Source: Herbaspirillum chlorophenolicum
Lineage (GTDB): Bacteria; Pseudomonadota; Gammaproteobacteria; Burkholderiales; Burkholderiaceae_D
Length of the DNA stretch: 64,000 nucleotides
Direction of reading: 5' to 3'
Assembly (NCBI RefSeq): GCF_001189955.1
Contig: NZ_LFLT01000001.1
Coordinates: forward strand, 272,810 to 336,809
The position numbers and the translations under genes were made by a program. Shown in pieces: positions 30,466 to 39,671 of the stretch (the stretch's first letter is position 1; each line of letters begins with the position of its first letter). Under the pieces are notes generated by a model, which saw nothing but the letters and a program-made list of their open reading frames with translations, was not told the DNA's origin and did no database searches.

Positions 30466-30489
30466 AGGCGGGCATCCGATGGCCCGCCT
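30466..30489 (-). terminator. Intrinsic terminator after ppiA
   Basis: On the minus strand AGGCGGGC/GCCCGCCT form an 8-bp stem followed by CGTTTTTTGTTTT. It lies between ppiA and ppiB, so ppiB-lpxH may need readthrough or their own promoter. Confidence 0.75.
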
Positions 30490-30517
30490 GTCCCTGAGGG
30501 CTGGTGCTGCGCGGCGC

Positions 30518-31087
30518 TTATTTGACCAGCGTTGCCGATTCGATCACGACCGGGGTGCGTGGCACGTCGCCGGCGCCGGTGGGCACCTGCTTGATCTTGT
30601 CGACCACATCGGCGCCCTGAACTACCTTGCCGAATACCGCGTATCCCCAGCCATCACGGCTCGGGTAATCCAGCGGGGCGTTGTTGGCCACGTTGATGAA
30701 GAACTGGGCCGTCGCCGAATGCGGGGCTGAGGTGCGCGCCATGGCAATAGTATAAACCTCGTTCTTCAAACCGTTATTGGCCTCGTTCTTGATGGGCGCA
30801 TCGGTATCCTTTTCGCGCATGTTCTGGTCGTAGCCGCCGCCCTGGATCATGAAACCGTTGATCACGCGGTGGAACAGGGTGCCGTTGTACTGGCCCTTCT
30901 TGACGTACTTGAGGAAGTTGTCGACAGTGACGGGCGCCTTCTGCGGATTGAGCTCGACCACGATGTCGCCCATGCTGGTCTTGATCAGCACGCGCGGCGC
31001 ATCGGCGGCGAAAGCCGGCGCCGACAGGGCGGCGGACAGGGAGAGGGCGGCCAGGCCGCGCAGCAGGCTACGACGAGAAATCATCAT
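30518..31087 (-). CDS. ppiA: Peptidyl-prolyl cis-trans isomerase A, periplasmic cyclophilin
   Basis: A 189-aa cyclophilin with an export signal of about 27 residues ([20 protein letters not shown]...APAFA). The SRRSLLRGL start resembles a twin-arginine motif, so export may be by Tat rather than Sec; this is unusual for PpiA and untested. The mature domain has [27 protein letters not shown] and the second pocket motif [23 protein letters not shown]. It overlaps the last bases of the L,D-transpeptidase gene upstream by four bases (ATGA), linking it to cell-wall functions. Confidence 0.9.
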   Translation of the reverse strand: MMISRRSLLRGLAALSLSAALSAPAFAADAPRVLIKTSMGDIVVELNPQKAPVTVDNFLKYVKKGQYNGTLFHRVINGFMIQGGGYDQNMREKDTDAPIKNEANNGLKNEVYTIAMARTSAPHSATAQFFINVANNAPLDYPSRDGWGYAVFGKVVQGADVVDKIKQVPTGAGDVPRTPVVIESATLVK

Positions 31088-32328
31088 GCATTACCTTCGT
31101 AAATAATTTTCCATTCCGATCCTTCCTTGACCCAGTACTGGCGTTTGCGGATCGCATTTTTACTCTTGCCGACGGCACTTTCCTGGATGAAAGTGCTGAC
31201 GATCATGTCTTCCGGGCCCGGATAGCGGAACAGGCTGACATCGCGCAGTTTGACACTGGTGAAGCGTGCGCCGTTCATGCTCTTTTGCTGGCGCGAGAAC
31301 CAGGTCGGCAGGCTTTCGCCCAGGGCCGAGCGGAAATCGCGCGAGTAGTAGGACAGGGTTTTCTCGCTGTCGGGATTCTCCAGCGACTGTTGCCATTGTT
31401 CCAGCATGGCGGTCGCGGCCTGGCGCTGCTTGTCCCATTCGCCCTTGTTGACGAATTGCACACCCTGGCTGATCACCACCACGGTCTTGCCAACCTCAGC
31501 CGTGGAGTACAGGCTTTGCAGGTCAGGATTGGCCAGCACCACGCAACCGTCGGAGGACAGCGGTGGACGGCTGAAATTGTCGGATGGCGTGCCGTGCAGC
31601 CAGATGCCGTAGCCGCTGCGGCCGTTGCGCTTGTCCCATTCATTGGGATAGGACAGCGGCAGCGCGCCGGTGCCGTAGAAATCGGGCAGCTTGGGGCCGG
31701 GAATGCGGTTGTTGACGTAGTACACGCCGATCGGGGTGCGCTGGTCGCCTTCCTTGGATTTGTTGGCGCCGAAGCGGCCTTGGGAGATGTAGTAGTCGGT
31801 CTGGTACTTCAACTGGCCGTCCAGGTTCTCGTAGACGTACATGCGCGAGCGCGAGGTATCGACCACCAATACGGTTTTCTGGTCGTCGCCCATCTGCAGC
31901 ACGGCCTTGGGAATCAGGCTGGGATCGGGCTTTTCCTGCAGCGAGCGGATGCGCACCATGGCTTCATCGCGCAATTCCTTGAGCTTGTCCTGCGGGGCGT
32001 CGGCCATGGCGCCGAAATTGCGCACCGGGCGGGCATGCATCAGCAACAGGTCGCCTTGCACCAGATGGCCGAGCCGGAAGGTCGGATAGGCGGCCACCAG
32101 GGCGTCGGCCTTGGCCTGGGCTTCGCGCAGGCGGTTGGCGCCGAGGTCCTTGTAGACGTCGATCAGCAAGGCCTCGGGATCGGGCTTGCCGGGCGCGGCC
32201 GGACTGGCGCTTTGCGGGGGGATGGAAGAAGAGGAGGCAACGCTGCCGGTCGTCGGCAGGCCGGCCAGACATAACATCAGCAGGCGTCCCAGCATGCGCG
32301 CCGGACGCCCTTGCAAAACTTGAGCCAC
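31084..32328 (-). CDS. L,D-transpeptidase with C-terminal NTF2-like domain
   Basis: Periplasmic YkuD-family enzyme, about 414 aa, that forms or edits peptidoglycan cross-links. A hydrophobic N-terminal signal ([21 protein letters not shown]) is followed by a helical region, the YkuD domain (about 150-290) with His245 in GIWLHGTPS and the catalytic Cys262 in [11 protein letters not shown], and an NTF2/SnoaL-like C-terminal domain (about 310-414). I choose the GTG at 32328: GGGAGGG sits six bases before it and overlaps the stop of the TPR gene; a TTG one codon upstream is the alternative. The same C-terminal domain type recurs in the TPR gene just upstream. Confidence 0.87.
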   Translation of the reverse strand: MAQVLQGRPARMLGRLLMLCLAGLPTTGSVASSSSIPPQSASPAAPGKPDPEALLIDVYKDLGANRLREAQAKADALVAAYPTFRLGHLVQGDLLLMHARPVRNFGAMADAPQDKLKELRDEAMVRIRSLQEKPDPSLIPKAVLQMGDDQKTVLVVDTSRSRMYVYENLDGQLKYQTDYYISQGRFGANKSKEGDQRTPIGVYYVNNRIPGPKLPDFYGTGALPLSYPNEWDKRNGRSGYGIWLHGTPSDNFSRPPLSSDGCVVLANPDLQSLYSTAEVGKTVVVISQGVQFVNKGEWDKQRQAATAMLEQWQQSLENPDSEKTLSYYSRDFRSALGESLPTWFSRQQKSMNGARFTSVKLRDVSLFRYPGPEDMIVSTFIQESAVGKSKNAIRKRQYWVKEGSEWKIIYEGNA

Positions 32329-32331
32329 CAA

Positions 32332-33768
32332 TTACCCTCCCGATCGTTCCTGTTTGATCAGCCATTTGTTGCCCTGTTTCACAAAGACCAGGGTCTTGCG
32401 GCTGTCCACCGTTAGCCGGTTGGAATTATATATCTGGCGATAGCGCACGGTAGCGATATTGCCCTTGATGGCGACCTGGGCGTTGCTTACCTTCACGGTA
32501 ATATGGCCCTTGTCCTCGATACGGGCGCGGCGCTCTTCGGCCCATTCCTTGCGGGTCGCGCCCTTGGGCGTTTCGAAATCGCTGGCATAGTGGGCCAGGT
32601 AGCTCTTCACGTCCTTGTCGCTCCAGGCCTTGGCCCAGCTGTTGAGCGAGGCCAGCACGATATTCTTGTCCTGGTCGGTGTCGGCAGATGCCTTGGCCTT
32701 GTCGGCACGGGCTTTATCCGCCGCTGCCTTGGCTTGGGCGGCTTTGTCGGCTGCCGCGAGCTTCTCGGCCTGGGCAGCTTTTTCCTTCTCGGCCCGAGCG
32801 GTCTTTTCCTTCTCCAGGCGCTCGGCCTGTTCCTTCTCTTTTTGCTTCTGCTCGGACGCAGCCTTGTCGGCCTTTTTCTTGTCGGCGGCAGCCTTGTCTT
32901 CTGCTGCCTTATCAGTGGCGGCTTTCTCCGCTGCCGCCTTGTCCGCTGCCGCCTTGTCCGCCGCCGCCTTGTCGGCAACAGCCTTTTCAGATGCGGACTT
33001 GTCGGCCGAAGCCTTGGCGATCACCGTCTTTTCCGCCGCCGCCTTGTCGGCCGCAGCTTGCTGCGCGGCCTTCTCGGCGGCCAGCGCCTTCACGCGTTCC
33101 TGCTGTTCGGCGGCTGCGGCATCTGCCTTGGCCTTGGCGTCCCGTTGCGCCTGCGCGACCTGGCCGGGGGCGGCGCTGGCCAGGCGCGGCACGGTGCCGC
33201 CGGTGGCATTGCCGTTGAGCGAGCGCAAGAGAGTCAGCTTGGGCTGCGGGACGTTGTTGCCCGGATCGATCTGCAAGGCCTTGTCATATGCCTGGCTGGC
33301 CAGCTTGGCGTAGACGTCGCCGAGGTTCTCCAGCGCGGTGGCATAGGTCGGGTTGGTGCGCATGGCCATGTCCAGCGCCGCGCGGGCCTTGTCGTACTGT
33401 CCATTGGCGGCATACAGCACGGCCAGGTTGTTGTACGGCTCGGGCAAATCGGGGAAGTCTTCGGTCAGTTTGGTGAACACCGCGATGGCCTCCGCAGAAC
33501 GATTTTGTTCTGCTAAGATCAGGCCTTTCGTGAAACGCATCTGTGCGTCGCGCGGGTGTTTCGCGAGTACGGCGTCGGTTTTCGTGAGCGCATCGGCATA
33601 CTGGCCCGACCGCATCAGCTTGTTGATGTCGGACATCTCGCTGGCATGCGCAGGGATGGCAAAGAGGGCGGCGACCAGGCCGGACAGCAGCGCCGTCTTG
33701 TGGGCAGTTCTATTGATCAAACCGCGCAAACCATGAATAGATGTCTGTTCTTGTGATTCTGGGGGCAT
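32332..33768 (-). CDS. Periplasmic TPR / coiled-coil protein with NTF2-like domain
   Basis: A 478-aa mosaic. Residues 1-42 form a long signal peptide (TALLSGLVAALFAIPAHA). Tetratricopeptide repeats follow (about 45-175: LMRSGQYADALTKTDAVLAKHPRDAQMRFTKGLIL, PEPYNNLAVLYAANGQYDKARAALDMAMRTNPTY). Residues about 205-360 are an Ala/Lys/Asp/Glu-rich helix made of repeats such as KAAADKAAAEKA, a predicted rigid coiled coil like TolA. The last 100 residues are an NTF2-like domain (WAKAWSDKDVKSYLAHYASDF...GNKWLIKQERSGG). The stop abuts the L,D-transpeptidase start, so the two are cotranslated; I infer a scaffold or regulator of that enzyme. No named gene is recognised. Confidence 0.8.
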   Translation of the reverse strand: MPPESQEQTSIHGLRGLINRTAHKTALLSGLVAALFAIPAHASEMSDINKLMRSGQYADALTKTDAVLAKHPRDAQMRFTKGLILAEQNRSAEAIAVFTKLTEDFPDLPEPYNNLAVLYAANGQYDKARAALDMAMRTNPTYATALENLGDVYAKLASQAYDKALQIDPGNNVPQPKLTLLRSLNGNATGGTVPRLASAAPGQVAQAQRDAKAKADAAAAEQQERVKALAAEKAAQQAAADKAAAEKTVIAKASADKSASEKAVADKAAADKAAADKAAAEKAATDKAAEDKAAADKKKADKAASEQKQKEKEQAERLEKEKTARAEKEKAAQAEKLAAADKAAQAKAAADKARADKAKASADTDQDKNIVLASLNSWAKAWSDKDVKSYLAHYASDFETPKGATRKEWAEERRARIEDKGHITVKVSNAQVAIKGNIATVRYRQIYNSNRLTVDSRKTLVFVKQGNKWLIKQERSGG

Positions 33769-33992
33769 GGTTTATCAATGCTATACTCGGACGAAAGCAG
33801 GCATTTTATATCAAACAAGCACCACAAAAAGAGGTTTGGCTATCGTGTCGCGTTCATGTTGCAAGCATTGCTAGAACAATGATCGAGGGGGCGTGCGCCC
33901 GTCCGGAAGCACTCTTCCCGGCGCGCAGCCCGAAGCGCGGAGCATGACCACGGCACTGTCTCCAGTGCAGCCGAACCGAGAATTCCCGTCCC

Positions 33993-35387
33993 ATGAGCGA
34001 GCTCAAAATTTACAACACGCTAGCGCGTGATAAGCAGACCTTTTCCCCGATCGAACCAGGCAAGGTGCGGTTGTACGTGTGCGGCATGACCGTGTATGAC
34101 TACTGCCACCTCGGTCACGCACGCGTGATGGTGGTGTTCGACATGGTGCAGCGCTGGCTGCGCAAGTCCGGCTACGCCGTGACATATGTACGCAACATCA
34201 CCGATATCGAGGACAAGATCATCAAACGTGCGCAGGAAAACGGCGAGTCGATCAAGCAGCTGACCGACCGTTTCATCGTGGCCATGAACGAGGACGCCGC
34301 CGCCCTGGGCGTGCAGCGTCCCGACTATGAGCCGCGCGCCACCGAATACGTGCCGCAAATGCTGGAGCTGATTGGCAAGCTGGAGCAGAACGGCCTGGCC
34401 TACAAGGCCAGCGACGGCGACGTCAATTACTCGGTGCGCGATTTCCCCGGCTACGGCAAGCTCTCCGGCAAGTCGCTGGACGACCTGCGCGCCGGCGAGC
34501 GCGTCGACGTCAACACCGGCAAGCGCGATCCGCTCGATTTTGTGCTCTGGAAAGCCGCCAAGGAAGGCGAGCCCGATGAAGCCAAATGGGATTCGCAGTG
34601 GGGTTGCGGCCGTCCCGGCTGGCATATCGAATGCTCGGCCATGTCCAGCGACCTGCTGGGCGACCATTTCGACATCCACGGCGGCGGCCAGGATTTGCAG
34701 TTTCCGCATCACGAGAACGAGATTGCCCAGTCCGAAGGGGCGCACCGCCACACCTTCGTCAATTACTGGATGCACAACGGTTTCGTGCGCGTCGACAATG
34801 AGAAGATGTCGAAGTCCCTCGGCAACTTCTTCACCATCCGCGAAGTACTGCAAAAGTACGACCCGGAAGTGGTACGCTTTTTCATCCTGCGCGCGCATTA
34901 CCGTAGCCCGCTGAATTATTCCGACGCCCACCTCGACGATGCACGCCAGGCGCTGACCCGCTTGTATACCGCGCTCAAGGACGTGCCGGCGGCAGAAGGC
35001 ACGCTGGATGCGGAAGAAGCGCATGCGCTGCGTTTTGCAGAGGCGCTCAACGACGATTTCAACACCCCGGTGGCGATGTCGGTACTGTTCGAGCTGGCCA
35101 ATGAAGTCAACCGCAGCCGCTCGCCGCAGCATGCGCGCCAGCTCAAGGCCTTGGCCGGCGTGATCGGGTTGCTGGAACGCACCCCGGACGAATTCCTGAA
35201 GGGCCGCAGCGGCACGCAGGAAGGCGGCCTGGAAGAAGTGCAGATTGAAGCGTTGATCGCCGCTCGCAAGGCGGCCAAGCAGGGCAAAAACTTTGCCGAA
35301 GCAGACCGCATTCGTGCGGAGCTCACTGCGGCCGGCATCATTCTGGAAGACAAACCGGGCGGACTGACCGAATGGCGGAGAGCTTGA
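33993..35387 (+). CDS. cysS: Cysteinyl-tRNA synthetase
   Basis: Class I synthetase of 464 aa charging tRNA-Cys. The zinc site begins at [23 protein letters not shown], which also holds the HIGH motif (HLGH); the KMSKS motif is in [41 protein letters not shown] carries the other zinc ligands. The C-terminal DALR helical bundle is complete. Starts at [14 protein letters not shown]. The 224-bp region upstream, shared with the divergent TPR gene, holds no gene. alkA-like follows immediately. Confidence 0.96.
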   Translation: MSELKIYNTLARDKQTFSPIEPGKVRLYVCGMTVYDYCHLGHARVMVVFDMVQRWLRKSGYAVTYVRNITDIEDKIIKRAQENGESIKQLTDRFIVAMNEDAAALGVQRPDYEPRATEYVPQMLELIGKLEQNGLAYKASDGDVNYSVRDFPGYGKLSGKSLDDLRAGERVDVNTGKRDPLDFVLWKAAKEGEPDEAKWDSQWGCGRPGWHIECSAMSSDLLGDHFDIHGGGQDLQFPHHENEIAQSEGAHRHTFVNYWMHNGFVRVDNEKMSKSLGNFFTIREVLQKYDPEVVRFFILRAHYRSPLNYSDAHLDDARQALTRLYTALKDVPAAEGTLDAEEAHALRFAEALNDDFNTPVAMSVLFELANEVNRSRSPQHARQLKALAGVIGLLERTPDEFLKGRSGTQEGGLEEVQIEALIAARKAAKQGKNFAEADRIRAELTAAGIILEDKPGGLTEWRRA

Positions 35388-35388
35388 T

Positions 35389-36048
35389 TTGAATACCATC
35401 AGAAAAACAAGTCCGGTCGATCCGACGCTGATCGTTCCAGGATATTGGGAAGAAGCCAAGGCCGAGCTGATGAAGCGCGACCGCATCATGCGCAAGATCA
35501 TCCCCCAGTTCGGTGATCTGCAACTGACGGTGCGCGGCGACGCCTTTACTACGCTGGCGCGCTCGGTGACCGGCCAGCAAATCTCGACCAAGGCGGCTAA
35601 TGCCGTGTGGCAACGCTTTTTGGAAGCTTGTCCCAAATGTACGCCGGCCCAGGTGATCCGTACCGGCCTGGACGGTTTGGCCGCCTGCGGGTTGTCCCGG
35701 CGCAAGGCCGAATACATCCTCGATCTGGCCAACCATTTCAAGGCCAAGACCGTCCATCCCGACAAATGGATCGAGATGGAGGACGAGGATGTCATTGCGG
35801 AAATGATCCAGATCCGCGGGATCGGCCGCTGGACAGCAGAGATGTTTTTGATATTTAATCTGCTGCGTCCAAACGTGCTGCCGCTGGATGACTTCGGATT
35901 GCTCAAAGGCATCAGCATCAGCTACTTTTCGGGTGAACCGGTCTCGCGCAGCGATGCAAGGGAAGTTGCCGCTAACTGGGAGCCGTGGCGCACTGTTGCC
36001 ACATGGTATCTCTGGCGCAGCCTCGATCCGCTGCCGTCGGACTATTGA
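35389..36048 (+). CDS. DNA-3-methyladenine glycosylase II (AlkA-like)
   Basis: Base-excision repair glycosylase of 219 aa removing alkylated purines. The HhH-GPD core shows LARSVTGQQISTKAANAVWQRF, the hairpin QIRGIGRWTAEMFLIFNL, and LPLDDFGLLKGIS holding the catalytic Asp. It lacks the N-terminal TBP-like domain of E. coli AlkA, as do most short homologues. The start is TTG, two bases after the cysS stop; the first in-frame ATG would cut off about 30 residues. Cotranscription with cysS is likely and conserved in relatives. Confidence 0.88.
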   Translation: MNTIRKTSPVDPTLIVPGYWEEAKAELMKRDRIMRKIIPQFGDLQLTVRGDAFTTLARSVTGQQISTKAANAVWQRFLEACPKCTPAQVIRTGLDGLAACGLSRRKAEYILDLANHFKAKTVHPDKWIEMEDEDVIAEMIQIRGIGRWTAEMFLIFNLLRPNVLPLDDFGLLKGISISYFSGEPVSRSDAREVAANWEPWRTVATWYLWRSLDPLPSDY

Positions 36049-36192
36049 ACGATACAGGGGAGCGAGGGCAGGAGTAGCCGCTGGTGTATACTCCGCTCCT
36101 CGCAAGATTGAAGGCAAACCGATGACGAAGCCGTACCCCGCATGGCGCGGGCATTGCAGCATACCATCGGACTTGTTGAACAAAGGAACACA

Positions 36193-37173
36193 ATGAGTAA
36201 ATCGACAACGACTTTTCTGGGCTTCGAGCAGGCCATCGCCGAGCTGGATGCCAAGATCGAAGAGTTGCGTTTTGTACAGGACGACTCGGCCGTCGACATC
36301 TCCGAAGAGATCGAGCGCCTGGTCAAGAAGAGCCAGCAACTGACCAAGGACATCTACGCCAAGCTCACGCCCTGGCAGGTCTCCCAGATCGCACGCCATC
36401 CGCAACGTCCGTACACCATGGACTACGTGCGCGAAATCTTCACCGACTTCCACGAACTGCACGGCGACCGCACCTTCGCGGACGACCAGTCCATCGTCGG
36501 CGGCCTGGCCCGTTTCAACGGCCAGGCTTGCATGGTGATCGGCCACCAGAAGGGGCGCGACACCAAGGAGCGCGCCATGCGCAACTTCGGCATGCCCAAG
36601 CCGGAAGGCTATCGCAAGGCGATGCGCCTGATGAAGGTCGCTGAAAAATTCAATTTACCGATTTTTACCTTCGTCGATACCCCGGGCGCATTCCCCGGCA
36701 TCGATGCCGAAGAGCGCGGCCAGTCCGAAGCGATCGGCCATAATCTGTATGTGATGGCCGAGCTGAAGGTGCCGCTGATTGCCACCATCATCGGTGAAGG
36801 CGGTTCCGGCGGCGCACTGGCGATCGCTGTAGGCGACTCGGTGCTGATGCTGCAATACGCGACCTATTCGGTGATCTCGCCGGAAGGCTGCGCTTCCATC
36901 CTGTGGAAGACGGCCGACCGCGCCTCCGACGCCGCCGAAGCGCTGGGCCTGACCGCGCATCGCCTGAAGGCAATCGGCCTGATCGACAAGATCGTCAATG
37001 AACCGCTGGGCGGCGCCCACCGCGACCCGAAGCAAATGGCCTCGCTGTTGAAGCGCGCGTTGTCGGATACGCTGCGTCAGTTCCAGGGTGTGAAGACCAA
37101 GGAACTGCTGGCTTCCCGCCACGAAAAGCTGATGGCCTACGGCAAGTTCAAGGAACTGAACTCGGCGGAATAA
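36193..37173 (+). CDS. accA: Acetyl-CoA carboxylase carboxyltransferase subunit alpha
   Basis: Subunit of the heterotetrameric carboxyltransferase that moves CO2 from biotin to acetyl-CoA, first step of fatty-acid synthesis. The 326-aa sequence is fully typical: [52 protein letters not shown], the oxyanion loops [24 protein letters not shown] and [15 protein letters not shown]. Start chosen at MSKSTTTF behind AAAGGAACACA. A strong terminator follows. accD is elsewhere. Confidence 0.96.
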   Translation: MSKSTTTFLGFEQAIAELDAKIEELRFVQDDSAVDISEEIERLVKKSQQLTKDIYAKLTPWQVSQIARHPQRPYTMDYVREIFTDFHELHGDRTFADDQSIVGGLARFNGQACMVIGHQKGRDTKERAMRNFGMPKPEGYRKAMRLMKVAEKFNLPIFTFVDTPGAFPGIDAEERGQSEAIGHNLYVMAELKVPLIATIIGEGGSGGALAIAVGDSVLMLQYATYSVISPEGCASILWKTADRASDAAEALGLTAHRLKAIGLIDKIVNEPLGGAHRDPKQMASLLKRALSDTLRQFQGVKTKELLASRHEKLMAYGKFKELNSAE

Positions 37174-37220
37174 GTCGCCTTTGCTTCGCCGCAGGAATGC
37201 GGGCGAGGCAGCCGGGGCAA

Positions 37221-37256
37221 GACAAGCGCCAGCGATTCCGGTCGCTGGCGCTTGTC
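37221..37256 (+). terminator. Terminator after accA
   Basis: A perfect 15-bp stem GACAAGCGCCAGCGA/TCGCTGGCGCTTGTC with a six-base loop, followed by GTTT. The T tract is short but the stem is very stable. Confidence 0.75.
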
Positions 37257-37322
37257 GTTTGTGCGGCGCCATTGTTGATGTTTCGCGTCTAGCCTGTTCA
37301 TTCATTTGTTCGCTACCTCCCC

Positions 37323-38744
37323 ATGTCCGATTTCGCATCCATGTCCGAGAATTCCCGCGCTGTACAGAAAGTGGCGCAGGCCATGCGGCAGGCCCTGGAC
37401 CAAACCTTGGCAGGTCGGGTGCCGAACGGTCGTCCTGCGGTATTGGCCGTGGCGTACAGCGGCGGGCTCGATTCCTCGGTACTGCTCGATGTGACCGCTG
37501 CTTTCGCTGCCGAGCGGGCTTTTCCGCTGCTGGCCTTGCACGTGCATCACGGCCTGAGCCCCAATGCCGATCACTGGATGGCGCATTGCCAGGCGCGGAG
37601 CCAGGATTTGCAACTGCCGTTCTTTGCCGAACGCGTGCACCTTTCCAATGTGGCTGATTCCGGTGTCGAAGAGGCTGCGCGCGTGGCACGTTATGCCGCG
37701 CTGGGGCGCATGTGCCGCGAGCACGGCGTCGACATTCTGCTGACTGCGCACCATCAGGATGACCAGGCCGAAACCGTATTGCTGCAGCTATTGCGCGGCA
37801 GCGGCTTGGCCGGCATGTCGGGCATGGAGGCATGCAATGCCGCACCTGCCTTGCTGGGCGACGATGCCACGCTGATTGCAAGGCCGCTACTGGGAATGGC
37901 GCGGGCGCAACTCGAAGCGTACGCGGCGAGCAAGGGCATCTCCCACATCGAGGATGAGTCCAACGCCGATACACGCTACGCGCGCAACGCCTTGCGGCAT
38001 AGTGTGATGCCGGCGCTGGGCGATGCCTTTCCGGGGTTCCAGCAGCGCCTGGCACGCGCGGCCGGGCATGCGCAGGGCGCACAGCAGTTGCTGCACGAGG
38101 TTGCCGAACAGGATCTGGCGCAGTGCCGGCATGACGATCACCTGCTGATGCCTGCCTTGCGCCAGTTGAGCCAGCAGCGCTTCTTCAACCTGATGCGCCA
38201 CTGGTTCGCCTTGCGCGGCATGCGCATGCCTTCGACGGCGTGGATGATGGAGATGCGCGAGCAACTGCTGCAGGCCGGTGTCGAGGCGCAGCTATGCGTA
38301 TCGCATCCGGATGGAGAAGTGCATCGCTACCGCGAACGGATATTTCTCTCGCCGCGCCGTACGCCACCGGCAGAGGATATGGATATCGCGTTGAAGTGGA
38401 ATGGTGAAGTGCGGCTGTCTGTCGATGCGTATTACGGCGCATTGCATTTCGAGCGCATCGCCGGCGACGATCATCAACCAGGTTTCGACATCGATTGGCT
38501 GCAGGGACAGGGCCTGTCCATCCGTGGACGCAGCGGGGGCGAGCGGGTGAAGCTGGCGGATAACCGCCCGGCGCGCAGCCTCAAGCAGCATTTCCAGACA
38601 GCCGATGTACCGGCCTGGGAGCGGCCATTCTTGCCGCTGCTGTTTGCGGGCGACGATTTGATTTTTGCAGCGGGTATCGGCATGGATTGCGCACATTTCG
38701 CAACCGGCGGCGAGCGTGTGCGCATACGCTGGCAAGCCAACTGA
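37323..38744 (+). CDS. tilS: tRNA(Ile)-lysidine synthase
   Basis: Converts C34 of the tRNA-Ile CAU anticodon to lysidine so that it reads AUA. The 473-aa protein has the PP-loop ATP motif AVAYSGGLDSSVLLDV, then LHVHHGLSPNADHW, the metal-binding HHQDDQAETVLLQLLRGSG, DESNADTRYARNALRH, and the TilS C-terminal domain with SIRGRSGGERVKLADNRPARSLKQHFQTADVPAWER. Usual position next to accA in betaproteobacteria. Confidence 0.94.
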   Translation: MSDFASMSENSRAVQKVAQAMRQALDQTLAGRVPNGRPAVLAVAYSGGLDSSVLLDVTAAFAAERAFPLLALHVHHGLSPNADHWMAHCQARSQDLQLPFFAERVHLSNVADSGVEEAARVARYAALGRMCREHGVDILLTAHHQDDQAETVLLQLLRGSGLAGMSGMEACNAAPALLGDDATLIARPLLGMARAQLEAYAASKGISHIEDESNADTRYARNALRHSVMPALGDAFPGFQQRLARAAGHAQGAQQLLHEVAEQDLAQCRHDDHLLMPALRQLSQQRFFNLMRHWFALRGMRMPSTAWMMEMREQLLQAGVEAQLCVSHPDGEVHRYRERIFLSPRRTPPAEDMDIALKWNGEVRLSVDAYYGALHFERIAGDDHQPGFDIDWLQGQGLSIRGRSGGERVKLADNRPARSLKQHFQTADVPAWERPFLPLLFAGDDLIFAAGIGMDCAHFATGGERVRIRWQAN

Positions 38745-38766
38745 TCAAGAGCCGCAACAAAAAAAA

Positions 38767-38801
38767 TGCCGCATCAATGTCTTGCGACAGATGATGCGGC
38801 A
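38767..38801 (-). terminator. Terminator of the Ala/Lys-rich small gene
   Basis: TGCCGCATCA/TGATGCGGCA form a 10-bp stem; on the minus strand it is followed by a run of eight T residues. A second perfect hairpin (AGAGTGCC-GA-GGCACTCT) at 38825-38842 lies between it and the stop codon. Confidence 0.85.
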
Positions 38802-38868
38802 CCCCAGTCATCCCGGACATGGGTAGAGTGCCGAGGCACTCTGGAATTGCTCTTTGAGCGATGAGGCC

Positions 38869-39111
38869 TTACTTCTTGGCGCCATCGGCGGCCGGCTTGG
38901 CTTCAGTGCCGGCGGCTTCCTTCTTTTCGCTCTTCTTTGCTGCCTTCTTGTGCTTGGCATGCGTGGTCTTTGCCTTGGGTGCTGCATCAGTCTTGGCTGC
39001 TGCAGGAGCGGCTGGTGTTGCAGCCGGGGCGGCGGCGGTGCCGGTCTGTGCAAACACTGGCAGTGCCAGGGCGGTCAGCAGGGAAGCGACGATGATGGAT
39101 TTGGTTTTCAT
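38869..39111 (-). CDS. Small secreted Ala/Lys-rich protein
   Basis: An 80-aa product with a signal peptide (MKTKSIIVASLLTALALPVFA) and a mature part composed almost entirely of Ala, Lys, Thr and Pro (KTTHAKHKKAAKKSEKKEAAGTEAK). It resembles acid-shock-protein-like and other low-complexity periplasmic proteins, but composition alone does not give a function. RBS AAAGGAAATTGCC fits the chosen ATG; the longer upstream frame lacks a signal. Followed by two hairpins. Confidence 0.65.
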   Translation of the reverse strand: MKTKSIIVASLLTALALPVFAQTGTAAAPAATPAAPAAAKTDAAPKAKTTHAKHKKAAKKSEKKEAAGTEAKPAADGAKK

Positions 39112-39338
39112 GGCAATTTCCTTTTGAAAGTGGAGGTTGTTCTCGGCCCCTGATGTTGGGTTTTTCACGCTTATCGTGGCGCCTTACTTCCATTAACGAA
39201 CTGCCGATCCGGTGGACGACATCAAAGTGTTTCATTTCATCGCAGATTTGTAAGCAATCGTTGCTGCCGTTTTTTCCGGTGTTGAGGGGAGGCTTGGCGC
39301 ATTCGCGATGAAATGAAGCAGGAGGAGAAGGCCGCGCG

Positions 39339-39488
39339 TCAGATGAACTTTCCATGCCCGAACAAACCTGCCAGTCCGATCGCGATCAGGTAGAGCGCCA
39401 CGATGTAATTGAGCAGCCTTGGCATGACCAGGATCAGAATGCCTGCGATCAACGCTGCCAGTGGGCCGAAAGAAAAATAGATGTCCAT
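39339..39488 (-). CDS. DUF3096 small membrane protein
   Basis: A 49-aa protein, MDIYFSFGPLAALIAGILIL..., matching the DUF3096 pattern of two short membrane helices joined by PRLLNYIVALYLI and ending in a GLFGHGKFI tail. Function unknown. The ATG is preceded on the minus strand by AACAGGAGAATCGGC, a strong RBS, which decides this short start over a frame open 65 codons further upstream. Confidence 0.72.
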   Translation of the reverse strand: MDIYFSFGPLAALIAGILILVMPRLLNYIVALYLIAIGLAGLFGHGKFI

Positions 39489-39671
39489 GCCGATTCTCCT
39501 GTTGTGGTCGGATATTGTTTCCGATGCCGCACGGGCCGCAAAGTTCTTCGGCGCATTGCCGAGCTTGATGCGGACAGAGGAGGAGACCAGGGCCTGTGAA
39601 GTGTGGCCGGCAAGCTGTCTCGAACAAGGCCTATAATGTTGAGCTTTTCCAACCGCATCATCGAGAGTTTC

